Shown: positions 17,532 through 26,984, counted from the stretch's first letter. The stretch is 64,000 nt of DNA from JAPWJZ01 sp966211335 (GCA_966211335.1 CBIHNF010000001.1:1488001-1552000); one strand, 5' to 3'. Made by a program: numbers and translations. The notes: a model not told the origin generated them from the sequence alone.

Positions 17532-18842
17532 CTACGTAACCGGAGTGAAACCGGAGTCAAAAACCGCGTCTTCCAGCAGCGCATGGGCGAAGGTCGCACC
17601 TTTCAGATTCGCGCCGGTGAAGTCGGCCTTGCGCAAATCACAGTCGGTGAAATCCGCCTGTGACAGGTCGCAGCCCGTGAAACGCGCTTCCATGAGGCGG
17701 GAGCCGTTGAAAGTCGCGGCATGCAGGTTGGCACCCTCAAGCCGGCAGGGGATGTGGTAGATGATGCCGTCCTGCTTCTTCAAAATCAGCGGGTTCATAT
17801 TGGTGCGCGAGAGATCGGCGCGCTGCAGCAGGCCATTGCGGAAGCGCGCGCCGCGCAGGTCGGCGAGGGTGAAGAGGCATTTGCGGAAATCGGACTCATC
17901 AAAATTCGCGCCCTGCGCCTCCATGCTGCGGAGGTCCATTTCGGCAAAGGTGCATTTCTGCATGCGCACCGCCGTAAAGCGCTGCGACGACAGGCGCGGG
18001 CCGCGCCGCAGGTCGATTTCGTTCAGCACCAGCTGGCGGCCCTGCCTGCCGGCGGTGGCGACCCAGTGGGTGTGCTGCAAAATCAGCTCGTCCAGCGTCA
18101 GCGGCATTTCCGCGACGGGCTGGCCGATATCTTCACCGGTCAGCGTCAGAGTAAAATTGCTGCCGTCTTTTTCATCCGTCGCCAGCACCGCGCCGGTCAT
18201 GGTGGCGTAGGAGAAATCGGCGTTGCGGATATCGGATTGCGTGAGGTCCGCGCCGGTCAAATCCGCGCCCTTCAGTACAGCGCCCTTTAAATTCACGCCG
18301 GTCATTTTGGCATTCTCTAATATCGCGTCGCTGAAATCGGCGGCAATTGCCGTTGCGCCCGTGAGCACCGCGCCGGACAGGTCGCTGCCGTTGAACTGCA
18401 CGATGCCGGCAAGGGCCTCCGTCGCATAAAGGTCTTTTTCCGTCTTCACTTTGCGCCTCAGCAGGGTGCGGCCCTGACGCAGGTCCGCGCCTGTCATATC
18501 GGCCATCGAGAGGTCGGCATCGCCGATTTCCGAGCCGCGCATGTCGGCGCGGACGAGACGCGTGTTGGAGAGCTTGGCGCCGGTGAGGTCGCAGCCGAAC
18601 AGCGTCGCGCTTTCAAAATTGGCGCCCGATAAGTCAGCCTTCACCATGATGCAGCCGGTGAAATCCGACTGCGATAAATTCTGCCCGACGAAGAGGCGGC
18701 CGGACAGGTCGCGGTCGCGCACAACGGCGCGCGCCCCGCCGGGACGGGCCGTCAGGAACATGAGATGCTTGCGGATGATTTCGTTCAGCTCCGCCTGTGA
18801 CAGCGGCTGAATGGTGAAATTCTCCTCGGTCCCCGCGGCCAT
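17532..18842 (-). CDS. Pentapeptide-repeat protein with two tandem modules
   Basis: A 436-residue cytosolic-looking protein built of A(D/N)LxG-type five-residue repeats (for example KADLSGANF, KGADLTGADL, RKADFTGANL), which form right-handed quadrilateral beta-helices. It divides into two modules. Each opens with a helical cap: LSQAELNEIIRKHLMFL at about residues 14-30 and LTLDELILQHTHWVATAG at about 248-265. Each cap leads into a DL-containing strand before the repeats. A linker of charged residues (LLRRKVKTEKDLYA, about 127-140) interrupts module one. No signal peptide is seen. Some family members protect gyrase, but most have no known role. Confidence 0.88.
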   Translation of the reverse strand: MAAGTEENFTIQPLSQAELNEIIRKHLMFLTARPGGARAVVRDRDLSGRLFVGQNLSQSDFTGCIMVKADLSGANFESATLFGCDLTGAKLSNTRLVRADMRGSEIGDADLSMADMTGADLRQGRTLLRRKVKTEKDLYATEALAGIVQFNGSDLSGAVLTGATAIAADFSDAILENAKMTGVNLKGAVLKGADLTGADLTQSDIRNADFSYATMTGAVLATDEKDGSNFTLTLTGEDIGQPVAEMPLTLDELILQHTHWVATAGRQGRQLVLNEIDLRRGPRLSSQRFTAVRMQKCTFAEMDLRSMEAQGANFDESDFRKCLFTLADLRGARFRNGLLQRADLSRTNMNPLILKKQDGIIYHIPCRLEGANLHAATFNGSRLMEARFTGCDLSQADFTDCDLRKADFTGANLKGATFAHALLEDAVFDSGFTPVT

Positions 18843-18936
18843 TTTTTTGAAACCCCCAACGAAATGCCGGAACGGGAAGCAATCGCTCCCCTAACTCCAT
18901 GATAAACGAGCAGATTTGAAAAAGGGTTAACCCCCG

Positions 18937-19872
18937 TCAGGCGGCCTTCTGGTGGCCGGTTTTCTGCGGTACATAGCCCGAAGGCACGGCCTTGGAGGCA
19001 GGTTCAGTATGGTAGGTCTGGTCGTCGAAGAACAAATCGGCCCCAATCGCCTGCAGAACGTCAACCTTTTGATATTTATGGCCTTCCTGCGACGACCGGC
19101 CGATCATATAGGCACCGTCCACAATCTTGCCCCAGTCGATCAGCGTGTTCATCGGGCGGATCTGCGCCTGGCCTGACCGCATCGTGACAAGGGAGGTTTC
19201 AATCGGGCAGTTTTCTTTCGGGAAGGTCGCTTTGAGTGCCTCGATGACGAACAGCACCTTGGCAAAGGGGCCTTCCGGCATCGGCACATCGGCCATTTCG
19301 GTTTCGTATTTCAGGAAGCCCTGCAGCCCGTCACGCTGGAAGATGGCTTCGGACTCTCCACCGAACAGCACCTGATCGCCATCAAAAGCGAAGTGGACTT
19401 TGCCGGGCTTGCAGGTGGAGCCCTCCGTGGGCGGATCATGCAGGACGCAGGCAGCGATATCGCCATCCACCGCGCGCTGCACGTCTTCAGGGTGCTTGGA
19501 TAAAAACAAGTCGATGCCGTAAGCCTTCAGCAAATTCGCTTCCACAGGCTTGCCGCCGGTGAGGGCGATGCGGGGGATATCCAGCTTGTAATGGTCGAGC
19601 GAATAGCGGGCGCGGATGCCGGTCTCGATGTCGTTGCGGGAGATAAGGGCGACCTCCACGCGCGGCTTTTCGCCGGGCACGTTGATTGCCAGCAGCTTCT
19701 GGATCACGCAGAAGGCGGTGCCGGGCGGCATGATGTCCCGCCGGCGCTGGAACTGCATCTTGCGGTAATCGTCGATGCCGGCGGTCAGGTAAACGTTATG
19801 CTCCTCGCGCAGGTCGAACAGCGCCGAGGTTGAAATGCCAATCGTCAAAGGTTTGTACTGGCTTTGCGTCAT
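18937..19872 (-). CDS. Cytosolic 5'-nucleotidase family protein
   Basis: I use ATG 19872 (311 residues); an upstream TTG at 19905 would add 11 residues and the start is uncertain. The sequence matches the bacterial 5'-nucleotidase family (Pfam PF06189): LTIGISTSALFDLREEHNVY near the start, PPGTAFCVIQKLLAIN, VEVALISRNDIETGIRARYS, and PRIALTGGKPVEANLLKAYG followed by VDLFLSKHPEDV-like IDLFLSKHPEDV. Members dephosphorylate nucleoside monophosphates. It is a single gene, flanked by the pentapeptide gene on the same strand and divergent bolA. Confidence 0.82.
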   Translation of the reverse strand: MTQSQYKPLTIGISTSALFDLREEHNVYLTAGIDDYRKMQFQRRRDIMPPGTAFCVIQKLLAINVPGEKPRVEVALISRNDIETGIRARYSLDHYKLDIPRIALTGGKPVEANLLKAYGIDLFLSKHPEDVQRAVDGDIAACVLHDPPTEGSTCKPGKVHFAFDGDQVLFGGESEAIFQRDGLQGFLKYETEMADVPMPEGPFAKVLFVIEALKATFPKENCPIETSLVTMRSGQAQIRPMNTLIDWGKIVDGAYMIGRSSQEGHKYQKVDVLQAIGADLFFDDQTYHTEPASKAVPSGYVPQKTGHQKAA

Positions 19873-20044
19873 CCGCTTAACATAAATTCCATATGGTTTG
19901 GGCAATACATAATCACCCGTTTTCGCAAAAATTAAAAGGCCTTATTGCGCTTTCTTAAACAACCGCGCGTTGCTATTGGATATCTGACCACTTTAAACTA
20001 GCTTAATTATCAGATTGTTAACGGAAAAGGCCCTAGGCTGGTTC

Positions 20045-20263
20045 ATGGACACCGACGAGATTAAAGCGCTTATCCTGCAAGGCCTGCCCGATGCCGAGGT
20101 GAAGGTTGCCGGCAAGAACGACCATTTTTCGGCGACCGTGGTCTCGGCAAGCTTCAAGGGCCTTTCCCGCATCGAGCAGCACAAGCGGGTCTATGCCGCT
20201 CTCGGCTCACGGATGGGGCAGGAAATCCACGCACTGGCGCTGACGACACGCACGCCTGAGTAA
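20045..20263 (+). CDS. bolA: BolA family protein
   Basis: The ATG at 20045 gives a 72-residue BolA-type protein: MDTDEIKALILQGLPDAEVK, then the conserved DHFSATVVSASFKGLSRIEQ region and QHKRVYAALG with the invariant-type His, ending in IHALALTTRTPE. BolA proteins partner with monothiol CGFS glutaredoxins to hold [2Fe-2S] clusters. The next gene, 15 nt downstream, is exactly such a glutaredoxin, which supports the assignment. The gene diverges from the 5'-nucleotidase gene, with 172 nt between the two starts. Confidence 0.92.
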   Translation: MDTDEIKALILQGLPDAEVKVAGKNDHFSATVVSASFKGLSRIEQHKRVYAALGSRMGQEIHALALTTRTPE

Positions 20264-20278
20264 AAGAAAGACAAGAAA

Positions 20279-20620
20279 ATGATTGGCGAAAACAGCCCCG
20301 TATTTGATCGCATCCGCGAAGACATCAGCCAGAACGATGTCGTGCTCTACATGAAAGGTACGGCTGCTTTTCCGCAGTGCGGCTTTTCAGCGGCGGTGGT
20401 GCAGGTGCTCGATAATCTGAAGATTGCTTTCAAGGACGTGGATGTTCTCTCGGATGCCAATCTTCGCCAGGGCATCAAGGACTTCACCAACTGGCCAACC
20501 ATCCCCCAGCTTTACGTCAAGGGCGAATTCATCGGCGGCTGCGACATCGTGCGCGACCTTTATGCCAGCGGCGAACTGGCGGAACTCTTCCGCGAAAAAG
20601 GCATCCAGCCCGAGGCGTAA
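20279..20620 (+). CDS. grxD: Monothiol glutaredoxin (Grx4/Grx5 type)
   Basis: A 113-residue monothiol glutaredoxin with the signature CGFS at residues 34-37 (PQCGFS), preceded by VVLYMKGTAAFPQ. It also has the WPTIPQLYVKGEFIGGCDI glutathione-binding region and a C-terminal helix (ASGELAELFREKGI). Such proteins carry [2Fe-2S] clusters and pass them to targets, often with BolA. It forms an operon with bolA (15-nt spacing) and is followed by a terminator. Confidence 0.96.
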   Translation: MIGENSPVFDRIREDISQNDVVLYMKGTAAFPQCGFSAAVVQVLDNLKIAFKDVDVLSDANLRQGIKDFTNWPTIPQLYVKGEFIGGCDIVRDLYASGELAELFREKGIQPEA

Positions 20621-20630
20621 TCACCAAACG

Positions 20631-20667
20631 AAAGCCCCCGGTCGCGGGGCGGCGCCGGGGGCTTTAC
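20631..20667 (+). terminator. Terminator-like hairpin after grxD
   Basis: Arms 20631-20641 (AAAGCCCCCGG) and 20655-20665 (CCGGGGGCTTT) pair perfectly over 11 bp around a 13-nt loop. Only three Ts follow, so termination may be partial. It starts 10 nt after the grxD stop. Confidence 0.65.
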
Positions 20668-20773
20668 TGGGTGGATATGTGGAGGGTGTAAGTGTCGTTC
20701 GCCCAGACCAACCTGCATCCCGAAAATCTGGTTCCACAAAATCGGCAGAAATTTTTAAGGCCGGTTTTTCTGT

Positions 20774-21223
20774 TTATTTACAAGTATCAAACTGCTTTTG
20801 CAGGCCGGGGAAGGAAAGCGCGGTCGAGGTTTCGTTGACGCGATAATTGACGACCTTGTCCGTCCAGTCGGGGTGTTTTTTGAGGGCTGCGGCAGTCGCA
20901 TCTTTCAGCGTGCCGAGGTCAGCCATAAATTTGCACTGGCATTCGGCCGCCATCGCGCCTTCCTTCACGCAAGCCATGACTTTGTCGGTGATGATGGTGA
21001 GGTCAGCGCTAACGGTTTTCGCATCGGCAATATCTTCGGCCGTTGTGAGGTCGATATTATCGGCAGGCGTCGGGGCGGGCACGGCTGCGGTGCCTGCAGT
21101 ATCCACATTGGTCGGGGCATTGGTCACGGGCGCGGCGCGCTCTGCCGCCGGTTCCAGACGGTCTGCGAAGGCAGGGGCAGAGAGAAGGCAAAGGGCCAAG
21201 GCAAGCGTGATGATGCGCGTCAT
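20774..21223 (-). CDS. Secreted hypothetical protein (149 aa)
   Basis: A signal peptide is evident (TLALALCLLSAPAFA, about residues 6-20), so the protein is probably periplasmic. An Ala/Pro/Thr-rich linker follows to about residue 60. The C-terminal half is a compact helical region with four cysteines, arranged as MACVKEG, ECQCKF and the terminal DTCK, suggesting disulfides or metal binding. I do not recognise the family. The start lies 5 nt after the glmS stop on the same strand, so it is probably co-transcribed with glmU-glmS. Confidence 0.6.
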   Translation of the reverse strand: MTRIITLALALCLLSAPAFADRLEPAAERAAPVTNAPTNVDTAGTAAVPAPTPADNIDLTTAEDIADAKTVSADLTIITDKVMACVKEGAMAAECQCKFMADLGTLKDATAAALKKHPDWTDKVVNYRVNETSTALSFPGLQKQFDTCK

Positions 21224-21228
21224 GACAT

Positions 21229-23058
21229 TTACTCCACGGTGACGGATTTAGCGAGGTTGCGGGGCTGGTCGACATCGGTGCCCTTGATGACGGCGGCATG
21301 ATAGGCGAGCAGCTGGACGGGGATGGTATAAAGGATCGGCGCGACAAAGGCGTCGACTTCCGGAATCTCGATGCTCCAGGTGGTTTTGTCCTTCAGCTTC
21401 TCGATGCCTTTCTTGTCGGAAATCAGCAGCACCTTGCCGCCGCGGGCGACAACTTCGGCGGCATTGCTGGCGGCTTTTTCAAACAGTGCATCGAAGGGCG
21501 CGACAACGATAACCGGCACGTTTTCATCAATCAGTGCGATGGGTCCGTGCTTCATTTCGCCGGACGCATAGCCTTCCGCGTGAATATAGGAAATTTCTTT
21601 CAGCTTCAGCGCGCCTTCCATAGCGATGGGATAGGCCGTGCCGCGGCCGAGGTAGAGCACGTCGCGGGCTTCGGAAATCTGCTTCGCCATTTCGCGGATT
21701 TTTTCGTCATGGCCGAGCAGTTCGGCGATGCGGGCGGGCACTTCCCGAAGCGCATCCGTCAGCTGCTTTTCACGCGCGGCGCTGATAGAGCCGTTCTTGC
21801 GGGCAAGGGCGATGGAAAGGCAGGCGAGGGTGGTGAGCTGCGTCGTGAAGGCCTTGGTGGAGGCAACGCCGATTTCAGGGCCAGCGAGTGTGCGCAGCAC
21901 CGAGTTGCTTTCCCGCTCGATGGTGCTTTCGATGGTGTTGAGGATGGAGGTGCATTTCTGCCCTTGGCGCTTGCAGTAGCGCAAAGCTTCCAGCGTATCC
22001 AGCGTTTCGCCGGACTGGGAAATGAACAGCGCCGCGCCGCCCTTCGGCATCGGCGCTTCCCGGTAGCGGAATTCGGAGGCGATATCGCATTCCACCGGAA
22101 TGCGCGCAATCTGCTCCAGCCAATATTTGGCGACGTAGCCGGCATAATAGGCGGTGCCGCAGGCCGAAATGGTGATGCGCGGCGCGGAGGCCATGCTTTC
22201 CATGACATCTGCCGGCATGGTGATTTCGCCGTTGGCGGGGTTGATGTAGGTGTTCAGCGTGTCGGCGATAACCGCCGGCTGCTCGTGAATTTCCTTCAGC
22301 ATGAAGTGGCGGTATTCGCCCTTGCCCATCAGTGCGCCGGACTGCGCGGTGGTACGGATGTCGCGCTTCACGGCCTTACCGTTCAGGTCGCGGATGGAAA
22401 CGCCGGCGCGGCTCATTTCGACGCGGTCGCCGTCTTCCAGGAAGCAGATTTTGTCGGTGAGCGGGGCGAGGGCGTAGGAATCCGACGCCATGAACATTTC
22501 GCCCTTGCCGTAGCCGATGGCGAGGGGCGTTCCGAAGCGCGCGCCGATCATGAGGTCTTTCTCGCCGGAGAAAATCATTGCAATGGCAAACGCGCCACGC
22601 ATGCGGGTCAGCGCCATGTCCACGGCCTCTTTCGGCTTCATGCCCTGACGCAGATAATAGGTGACGAGATGGGCGATGACTTCGGTATCGGTGTCGGACT
22701 CAAAACGGAACTGGGATTTTTCCAGCTCTTCCTTCAGTTCCTGATAATTCTCGATAATGCCGTTGTGGACGACGGCAACGTCTTCCGTCACATGCGGGTG
22801 GGCGTTGCGCTCCGTTGCGCCGCCATGGGTCGCCCAGCGCGTATGGCCAATGCCGAGGGTGCCGGGCAGCGGGTCGTTCGCCAGGCGGTCGGCGAGGTTG
22901 GAGAGTTTGCCTTCCGCCCTGCGGCGCACCAGCTTGCCGTCCACCAGCGTCGCGATACCGGCGCTGTCATAGCCGCGATATTCAAGGCGTTTCAGGCCTT
23001 CGACGAGGAGAGGGGCCGCTTCTTTTTCTTTCGACAGAATGCCGACGATGCCGCACAT
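21229..23058 (-). CDS. glmS: Glutamine-fructose-6-phosphate aminotransferase (isomerizing)
   Basis: GlmS makes glucosamine-6-phosphate from fructose-6-phosphate and glutamine, the first step toward UDP-GlcNAc. I start at ATG 23058 so that Cys2 (MCGIVGIL) becomes the N-terminal nucleophile of the glutaminase domain. The product is 609 residues, the usual length. The glutaminase domain includes GIGHTRWATHG and NGIIENY. The two SIS isomerase domains include SQSGETLDTL and the C-terminal LAYHAAVIKGTDVDQPRNLA followed by KSVTVE. It lies 31 nt downstream of glmU. I see no glmS ribozyme or sRNA-type leader. Confidence 0.97.
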   Translation of the reverse strand: MCGIVGILSKEKEAAPLLVEGLKRLEYRGYDSAGIATLVDGKLVRRRAEGKLSNLADRLANDPLPGTLGIGHTRWATHGGATERNAHPHVTEDVAVVHNGIIENYQELKEELEKSQFRFESDTDTEVIAHLVTYYLRQGMKPKEAVDMALTRMRGAFAIAMIFSGEKDLMIGARFGTPLAIGYGKGEMFMASDSYALAPLTDKICFLEDGDRVEMSRAGVSIRDLNGKAVKRDIRTTAQSGALMGKGEYRHFMLKEIHEQPAVIADTLNTYINPANGEITMPADVMESMASAPRITISACGTAYYAGYVAKYWLEQIARIPVECDIASEFRYREAPMPKGGAALFISQSGETLDTLEALRYCKRQGQKCTSILNTIESTIERESNSVLRTLAGPEIGVASTKAFTTQLTTLACLSIALARKNGSISAAREKQLTDALREVPARIAELLGHDEKIREMAKQISEARDVLYLGRGTAYPIAMEGALKLKEISYIHAEGYASGEMKHGPIALIDENVPVIVVAPFDALFEKAASNAAEVVARGGKVLLISDKKGIEKLKDKTTWSIEIPEVDAFVAPILYTIPVQLLAYHAAVIKGTDVDQPRNLAKSVTVE

Positions 23059-23089
23059 GTGATTTAATCCTTTTGCTAACTCTTCAGTA

Positions 23090-24463
23090 CTAATTCTTCT
23101 TGGCGTCTTTTTGTTTCTTCTTTTCGGCGCGGAAAACTGGCGCCCAGTCTTCCTTGGTGATTTGGGGCGCGCGGGTAATCGCCAGCGCATCCGCAGGCAC
23201 ATCCTTGCCAATGGTGCTGCCGGCCGCCACAATCGCGCCATCGCCGATGGTGACGGGGGCTATGAGAGCGGAATTGGAGCCGATGAAGGCATCCTTGCCA
23301 ATCACCGTCTTATGTTTCAGGTAGCCGTCATAGTTGCAGGTGATGGTGCCCGCACCGATATTTGTTTTCTCGCCAATCGTCGCATCGCCAAGATAGCTGA
23401 GGTGGCTGGCCTTGGCGCCTGCCGCCAGGGTGGCATTCTTGGTTTCGACGAAATTGCCGACCTTTGTGTCAGCACCAAGATGGGTGCCGGGGCGGAGACG
23501 CGCATAGGGACCCACCTGCGCACCGCTGGAAATCGTCGCGCCTTCGATATGGCAGAAGGGCAGAATGTCGACATTCGCGGCAATAGTGACGCCGGGGCCG
23601 AAGACGACGTTGGGGCCAACAGTCACATCCTGACCGATAACGGTATCCATGCTAAAAAAGGTGGAGGCAGGGTCGGTCAGCGTCACGCCAGCCAGCATGT
23701 GTTTTTCACGCAGGCGGTTTTGTATTTTGTTTTCGAGCTGAGATAGCTCCACCCGTGTATTGACGCCTTCCATTTCAATCGCTGGGACTTCAACGACATG
23801 CGTCGTGCGGTTGTCGCGGCGCGCGATTTGCGGCAGGTCGGTCAGGTAATATTCTTTTTGTGCGTTGTCATTGCCAATCTGGCCGAGCCAGTCGAATAGC
23901 TTGAGGCCATCGGCGCAGACGATGCCGCCGTTGCAAAGGCCGATTTTCTTTTCGGCGTCATTCGCATCCTTGAACTCGACGATTTTTTTGAGCGTACCGT
24001 CGTCGTCCATCACCATGCGGCCATAACGGCCGGGGTCAGCAGGGCGCATACCGGAGAAAGCAAGTCCGATCGCAGGCAACTGGCGTCGGGCATCCACCAT
24101 GCGCTGCATGGTGTCGACGGTCACCAGCGGCGTATCGCCGAACATGATGAGGATATCGCCATCAAAATTTTTGAAGTGGTCTTTGGCGGCCAGCGCCGCG
24201 CCGCCGGTACCGTTGGCGACAGGCTGCACAACGGTTGTGTGCGGTTTAACGGCGGCAGACATTTCCGCCATGTCGGGGCCAATGACGACGATGATTTTTT
24301 CCGGGTTGAGAGATTCTGCGGCGGCAATCACATGACCCACCATCGGGCGGTTCGCGAGCGGGTGCAGAGGCTTGGGCAGGCTGGAGGCCATGCGCGTGCC
24401 TTTACCGGCGGCGAGGATGATGCAGGCGAGTTTGCGGCTGGTTGTCGATGCAGGTGATGTCAT
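23090..24463 (-). CDS. glmU: Bifunctional GlmU: GlcN-1-P acetyltransferase / GlcNAc-1-P uridyltransferase
   Basis: GlmU catalyses the last two steps to UDP-GlcNAc, the precursor of peptidoglycan and lipid A. I take ATG 24463 (457 residues). The N-terminal uridyltransferase domain begins LACIILAAGKGTRMASSLPK and has the NGTGGAALAAKDH and FGDTPLV segments. The C-terminal left-handed beta-helix acetyltransferase includes PYARLRPGTHLGADTKVGNF and KTNIGAGTITCNYDGY, with the GSNSALIAPV and AAGSTIGKDVP coils. It is paired with glmS downstream, an efficient arrangement for amino-sugar synthesis. Confidence 0.96.
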   Translation of the reverse strand: MTSPASTTSRKLACIILAAGKGTRMASSLPKPLHPLANRPMVGHVIAAAESLNPEKIIVVIGPDMAEMSAAVKPHTTVVQPVANGTGGAALAAKDHFKNFDGDILIMFGDTPLVTVDTMQRMVDARRQLPAIGLAFSGMRPADPGRYGRMVMDDDGTLKKIVEFKDANDAEKKIGLCNGGIVCADGLKLFDWLGQIGNDNAQKEYYLTDLPQIARRDNRTTHVVEVPAIEMEGVNTRVELSQLENKIQNRLREKHMLAGVTLTDPASTFFSMDTVIGQDVTVGPNVVFGPGVTIAANVDILPFCHIEGATISSGAQVGPYARLRPGTHLGADTKVGNFVETKNATLAAGAKASHLSYLGDATIGEKTNIGAGTITCNYDGYLKHKTVIGKDAFIGSNSALIAPVTIGDGAIVAAGSTIGKDVPADALAITRAPQITKEDWAPVFRAEKKKQKDAKKN

Positions 24464-24590
24464 GTTCGGTTTCAGTTCCCCCGTCCCTAAAAAAGCAGGC
24501 GCGATGCATCGCGGCAAGTCACAGATTGTTGCAGCAGATTACAGGAAGGAAAGCGGCATTAACAGCCGGAATATGTGCAAATTTCGTGCA

Positions 24591-24626
24591 GAAAAAAGCC
24601 GCCCGGCTTTGCAGCGGGCGGCTTTT
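24591..24626 (-). terminator. Intrinsic terminator after the DUF3108 gene
   Basis: On the minus strand a 12-bp GC-rich stem (24615-24626 with 24594-24605) is followed by a run of Ts (plus-strand As 24592-24597). It ends transcription of the DUF3108 gene 15 nt past its stop. The gap 24464-24641 holds nothing else recognisable beyond the upstream region of glmU. Confidence 0.85.
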
Positions 24627-24641
24627 GAAAGTGCAGCGGTA

Positions 24642-25523
24642 TTAAAGCTTTTTCGTGCCGGAGAGGTGCGCCACGACCGCGCCGTATTCAGAGGCGATTT
24701 CGACACGGACGGGAATGATCGGGCCCTTGTCCTCCACACGCGCAAGCCAGATGGTCGGCAATTTGTGGCGCGCTTCGGTGTGGTTCTGGACAGCCATCCA
24801 GCCGCGTTTCTGGTCTTTCGCGTTGAAGCCCGCGACCGGGTCAACCTTCAGCGTGCAGCGCAGCGCGTTGCCGGAGAATTTGCTGTACTTGCTTTTCGGC
24901 AGCACTTCATGGCCGTCATCTTTCAGCGTGATGTTGAAGCGGCGCTTACCGTCAAACACCGGGAAAGTGCCTTCGCATTTTTCGGTGTTCTTGGCATTCT
25001 GCATGACAAGCAGTGTGCCGGTGAGAATATCAACTGCATCGGCAGAAAGTTGTTTATCAACATCGCGGTTGACGGTGGTTTTGTTGCCCGTCTGCGTCGT
25101 CGTTTTCAGCAGCTCGCCCTTGGGCGAGTAGTTCATTTCGGTCATTTTGACGCTGTCTTTCCAGGCCGAGCGCGACGTCGAGATCGTCGGGATCAGCACG
25201 CCTTTCTCGCTGTGGCCGGAGGTGGAGTAAGATGCGCTCCAGGGGAAGAGGCTGCCAATGAAGCCTTCCGTCTTGGCGTCTAGGTCAATGTCATAGGCCT
25301 TTTTGGTGAGGTCCATATCAAGGTCCGCGCTCAAGGCCTGGAAGCCGCCGGCGTAGACATCGTATTTCAGGCCGAGTTTTTTTGGCTCCTGCACGTCATA
25401 GCGGAGAGCGACGTTCTGGAGGAGGGGATGCTTTGCGGGCTCGGCGCTGGCGCTCGTGTTTGCAAAGCCGATGATGGCGGCAAGGCCCAAGCTCAAAACT
25501 GTCTGCATCGTTCTGGTTTTCAT
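24642..25523 (-). CDS. DUF3108 exported protein
   Basis: A 293-residue protein with an N-terminal signal peptide (LGLAAIIGFANTSASA, about residues 12-27). The body matches DUF3108: YDVYAGGFQALSADLDMDL near residue 55, the FPWSASYSTSGHSEKGVLIP region, and the late LPTIWLARVEDKGPIIPVRV. The family is periplasmic or outer-membrane-facing and widespread in proteobacteria; its role is not established. It is transcribed alone: 283 AT-rich nt separate it from the ankyrin gene upstream, and a terminator follows. Confidence 0.85.
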   Translation of the reverse strand: MKTRTMQTVLSLGLAAIIGFANTSASAEPAKHPLLQNVALRYDVQEPKKLGLKYDVYAGGFQALSADLDMDLTKKAYDIDLDAKTEGFIGSLFPWSASYSTSGHSEKGVLIPTISTSRSAWKDSVKMTEMNYSPKGELLKTTTQTGNKTTVNRDVDKQLSADAVDILTGTLLVMQNAKNTEKCEGTFPVFDGKRRFNITLKDDGHEVLPKSKYSKFSGNALRCTLKVDPVAGFNAKDQKRGWMAVQNHTEARHKLPTIWLARVEDKGPIIPVRVEIASEYGAVVAHLSGTKKL

Positions 25524-25806
25524 GGCGTACCTACTTGCTGTTCGCGGCGTTCTTACTTTATACGGTTGCCGGCGGTCATTTCATGCCCTTTTTACTAACG
25601 TGCGGGCTTCGGCTTCATCGCGTGGTGGCAGTGAATTTATCAAAGTTATGAAAAATAGTCAAGAAATCTAAACGACAAATAATATAACGAATTCAATGAT
25701 TTTGATATTTAAGGCGGCTTCTGCGGTCTGTTTCTTATGAGAAAGAATATGCCTTAACCCTAGGCAAATTGCCAGCGTTGGCACCATCACTCTTTATTGC
25801 AGGGGG

Positions 25807-26817
25807 TTACAAGGCCTGCAGCGGGCCTGACGGCTTGAAACGAACCGGTTTTTTCTGCACCGATATCGGCCGCTGCGTCGCCATGGTTTTGAGCAACGCA
25901 GCCATTTTCTTTTTGTCCTGCTCGTCGAGGACGGAGACAGCATAATCCGCGACGGGGCCGGGGAAATCGATGGCGAGTTGATAAAGGTCTCTTTCGCCTG
26001 GTACCGGCTTGCCCGAAACGTCTTGCGCGATGCCTGTCGCGCCTTTGGCCAGCATCATCTCCATGGCCTGCATATTACCGCGTCTCAGGGCCTGATGGAC
26101 GGGCGAGGGCAGGCCCGCGCCGTAAAGGTCGGGGTTGGCGCCATAGTCGAGGAGCAGCTTTACGCGGTCCATGTCGTTATGCGTCATCGCCCAGGCGAGC
26201 GGCGCGGCAGCCCCGTAACCCGCAATGAGGTCAGGATGAACGCCTTGCGACAATACATGCCTCAAGGAGATGATACCTTCGTTCAGGTGCGCGTTCATCA
26301 AGTCTATCGCCGGTTGCAACTGCGGCTGCGCGGGGACAAGATACTGGTAATTGTGGACGATATCTCTCTGCCCGTGAATGGAAAGCTCGCCGCCTGCGCC
26401 CATTAAAGCTTCAAGACACAGCAGTGCGTCGTGCTTCATGTCGGGGCGCGGGCTGGGATCGTTGGTTTTCGGCAGGTTCTTCAGCAGCGCATGAATGGCA
26501 TTGGAATATCCCGTCGTCGAACCTGACGTGGAAGCACTGCGCGGAATCAGCAGGCGCAGCGCGCTGATGTTGACATGCGTAGCGGCTGTCGACAGCGCGC
26601 TTTCCGTGCCGCCATAAATGGCAGCACCATTATCGAGCGCAAATTCAACAGCAGAGCCAAATCCGGCGGCACATAGCGTATGCAGTACTGGCTCCATGCC
26701 CGGGCGGCGGCCGTTGATATCTGCACCCAGCCGCAGCAGGTTGAACATCTTTTCTGCAATCGCCTTGTCATCGCCTTTTTTTGCGTCGCGCACGGTATCA
26801 AGCAGCTGTTCCGTCAT
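25807..26817 (-). CDS. Ankyrin-repeat protein A
   Basis: I take ATG 26817 (336 residues); an upstream TTG at 26883 would add 22 residues, and neither has a convincing ribosome binding site. Ankyrin-type repeats are visible: LLRLGADINGRRPGMEPVLH with TLCAAGFGSAVEFALDNGAA, then APLAWAMTHNDMDRVKLLLD with YGANPDLYG, and PVHQALRRGNMQAMEMMLAK. The middle is more divergent. There is no signal peptide or membrane segment, so it is probably a cytosolic protein-binding scaffold. A second ankyrin gene lies directly upstream on the same strand, 167 nt away. Confidence 0.75.
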   Translation of the reverse strand: MTEQLLDTVRDAKKGDDKAIAEKMFNLLRLGADINGRRPGMEPVLHTLCAAGFGSAVEFALDNGAAIYGGTESALSTAATHVNISALRLLIPRSASTSGSTTGYSNAIHALLKNLPKTNDPSPRPDMKHDALLCLEALMGAGGELSIHGQRDIVHNYQYLVPAQPQLQPAIDLMNAHLNEGIISLRHVLSQGVHPDLIAGYGAAAPLAWAMTHNDMDRVKLLLDYGANPDLYGAGLPSPVHQALRRGNMQAMEMMLAKGATGIAQDVSGKPVPGERDLYQLAIDFPGPVADYAVSVLDEQDKKKMAALLKTMATQRPISVQKKPVRFKPSGPLQAL

Positions 26818-26984
26818 GCGCTGGCGGTGTCCGGGCACATAGATGCAAAGCAAAATGCCTTTGAGGGAGCGGTTGACTTTCAAGCGGGTGGCCTTTTTTA
26901 AATTAGATAAAAGTTGGCCACTCTATCATATTATACATAATTATTTCAACTCAAAATTATAGAGATATTTTAAGAGCTAAGCCG

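Noticed and set aside
25770..25783. Palindrome TGCCAGCGTTGGCA after ankyrin gene A
   Set aside because: It has a short stem and no T tract. It could be a protein site, but nothing else supports it.
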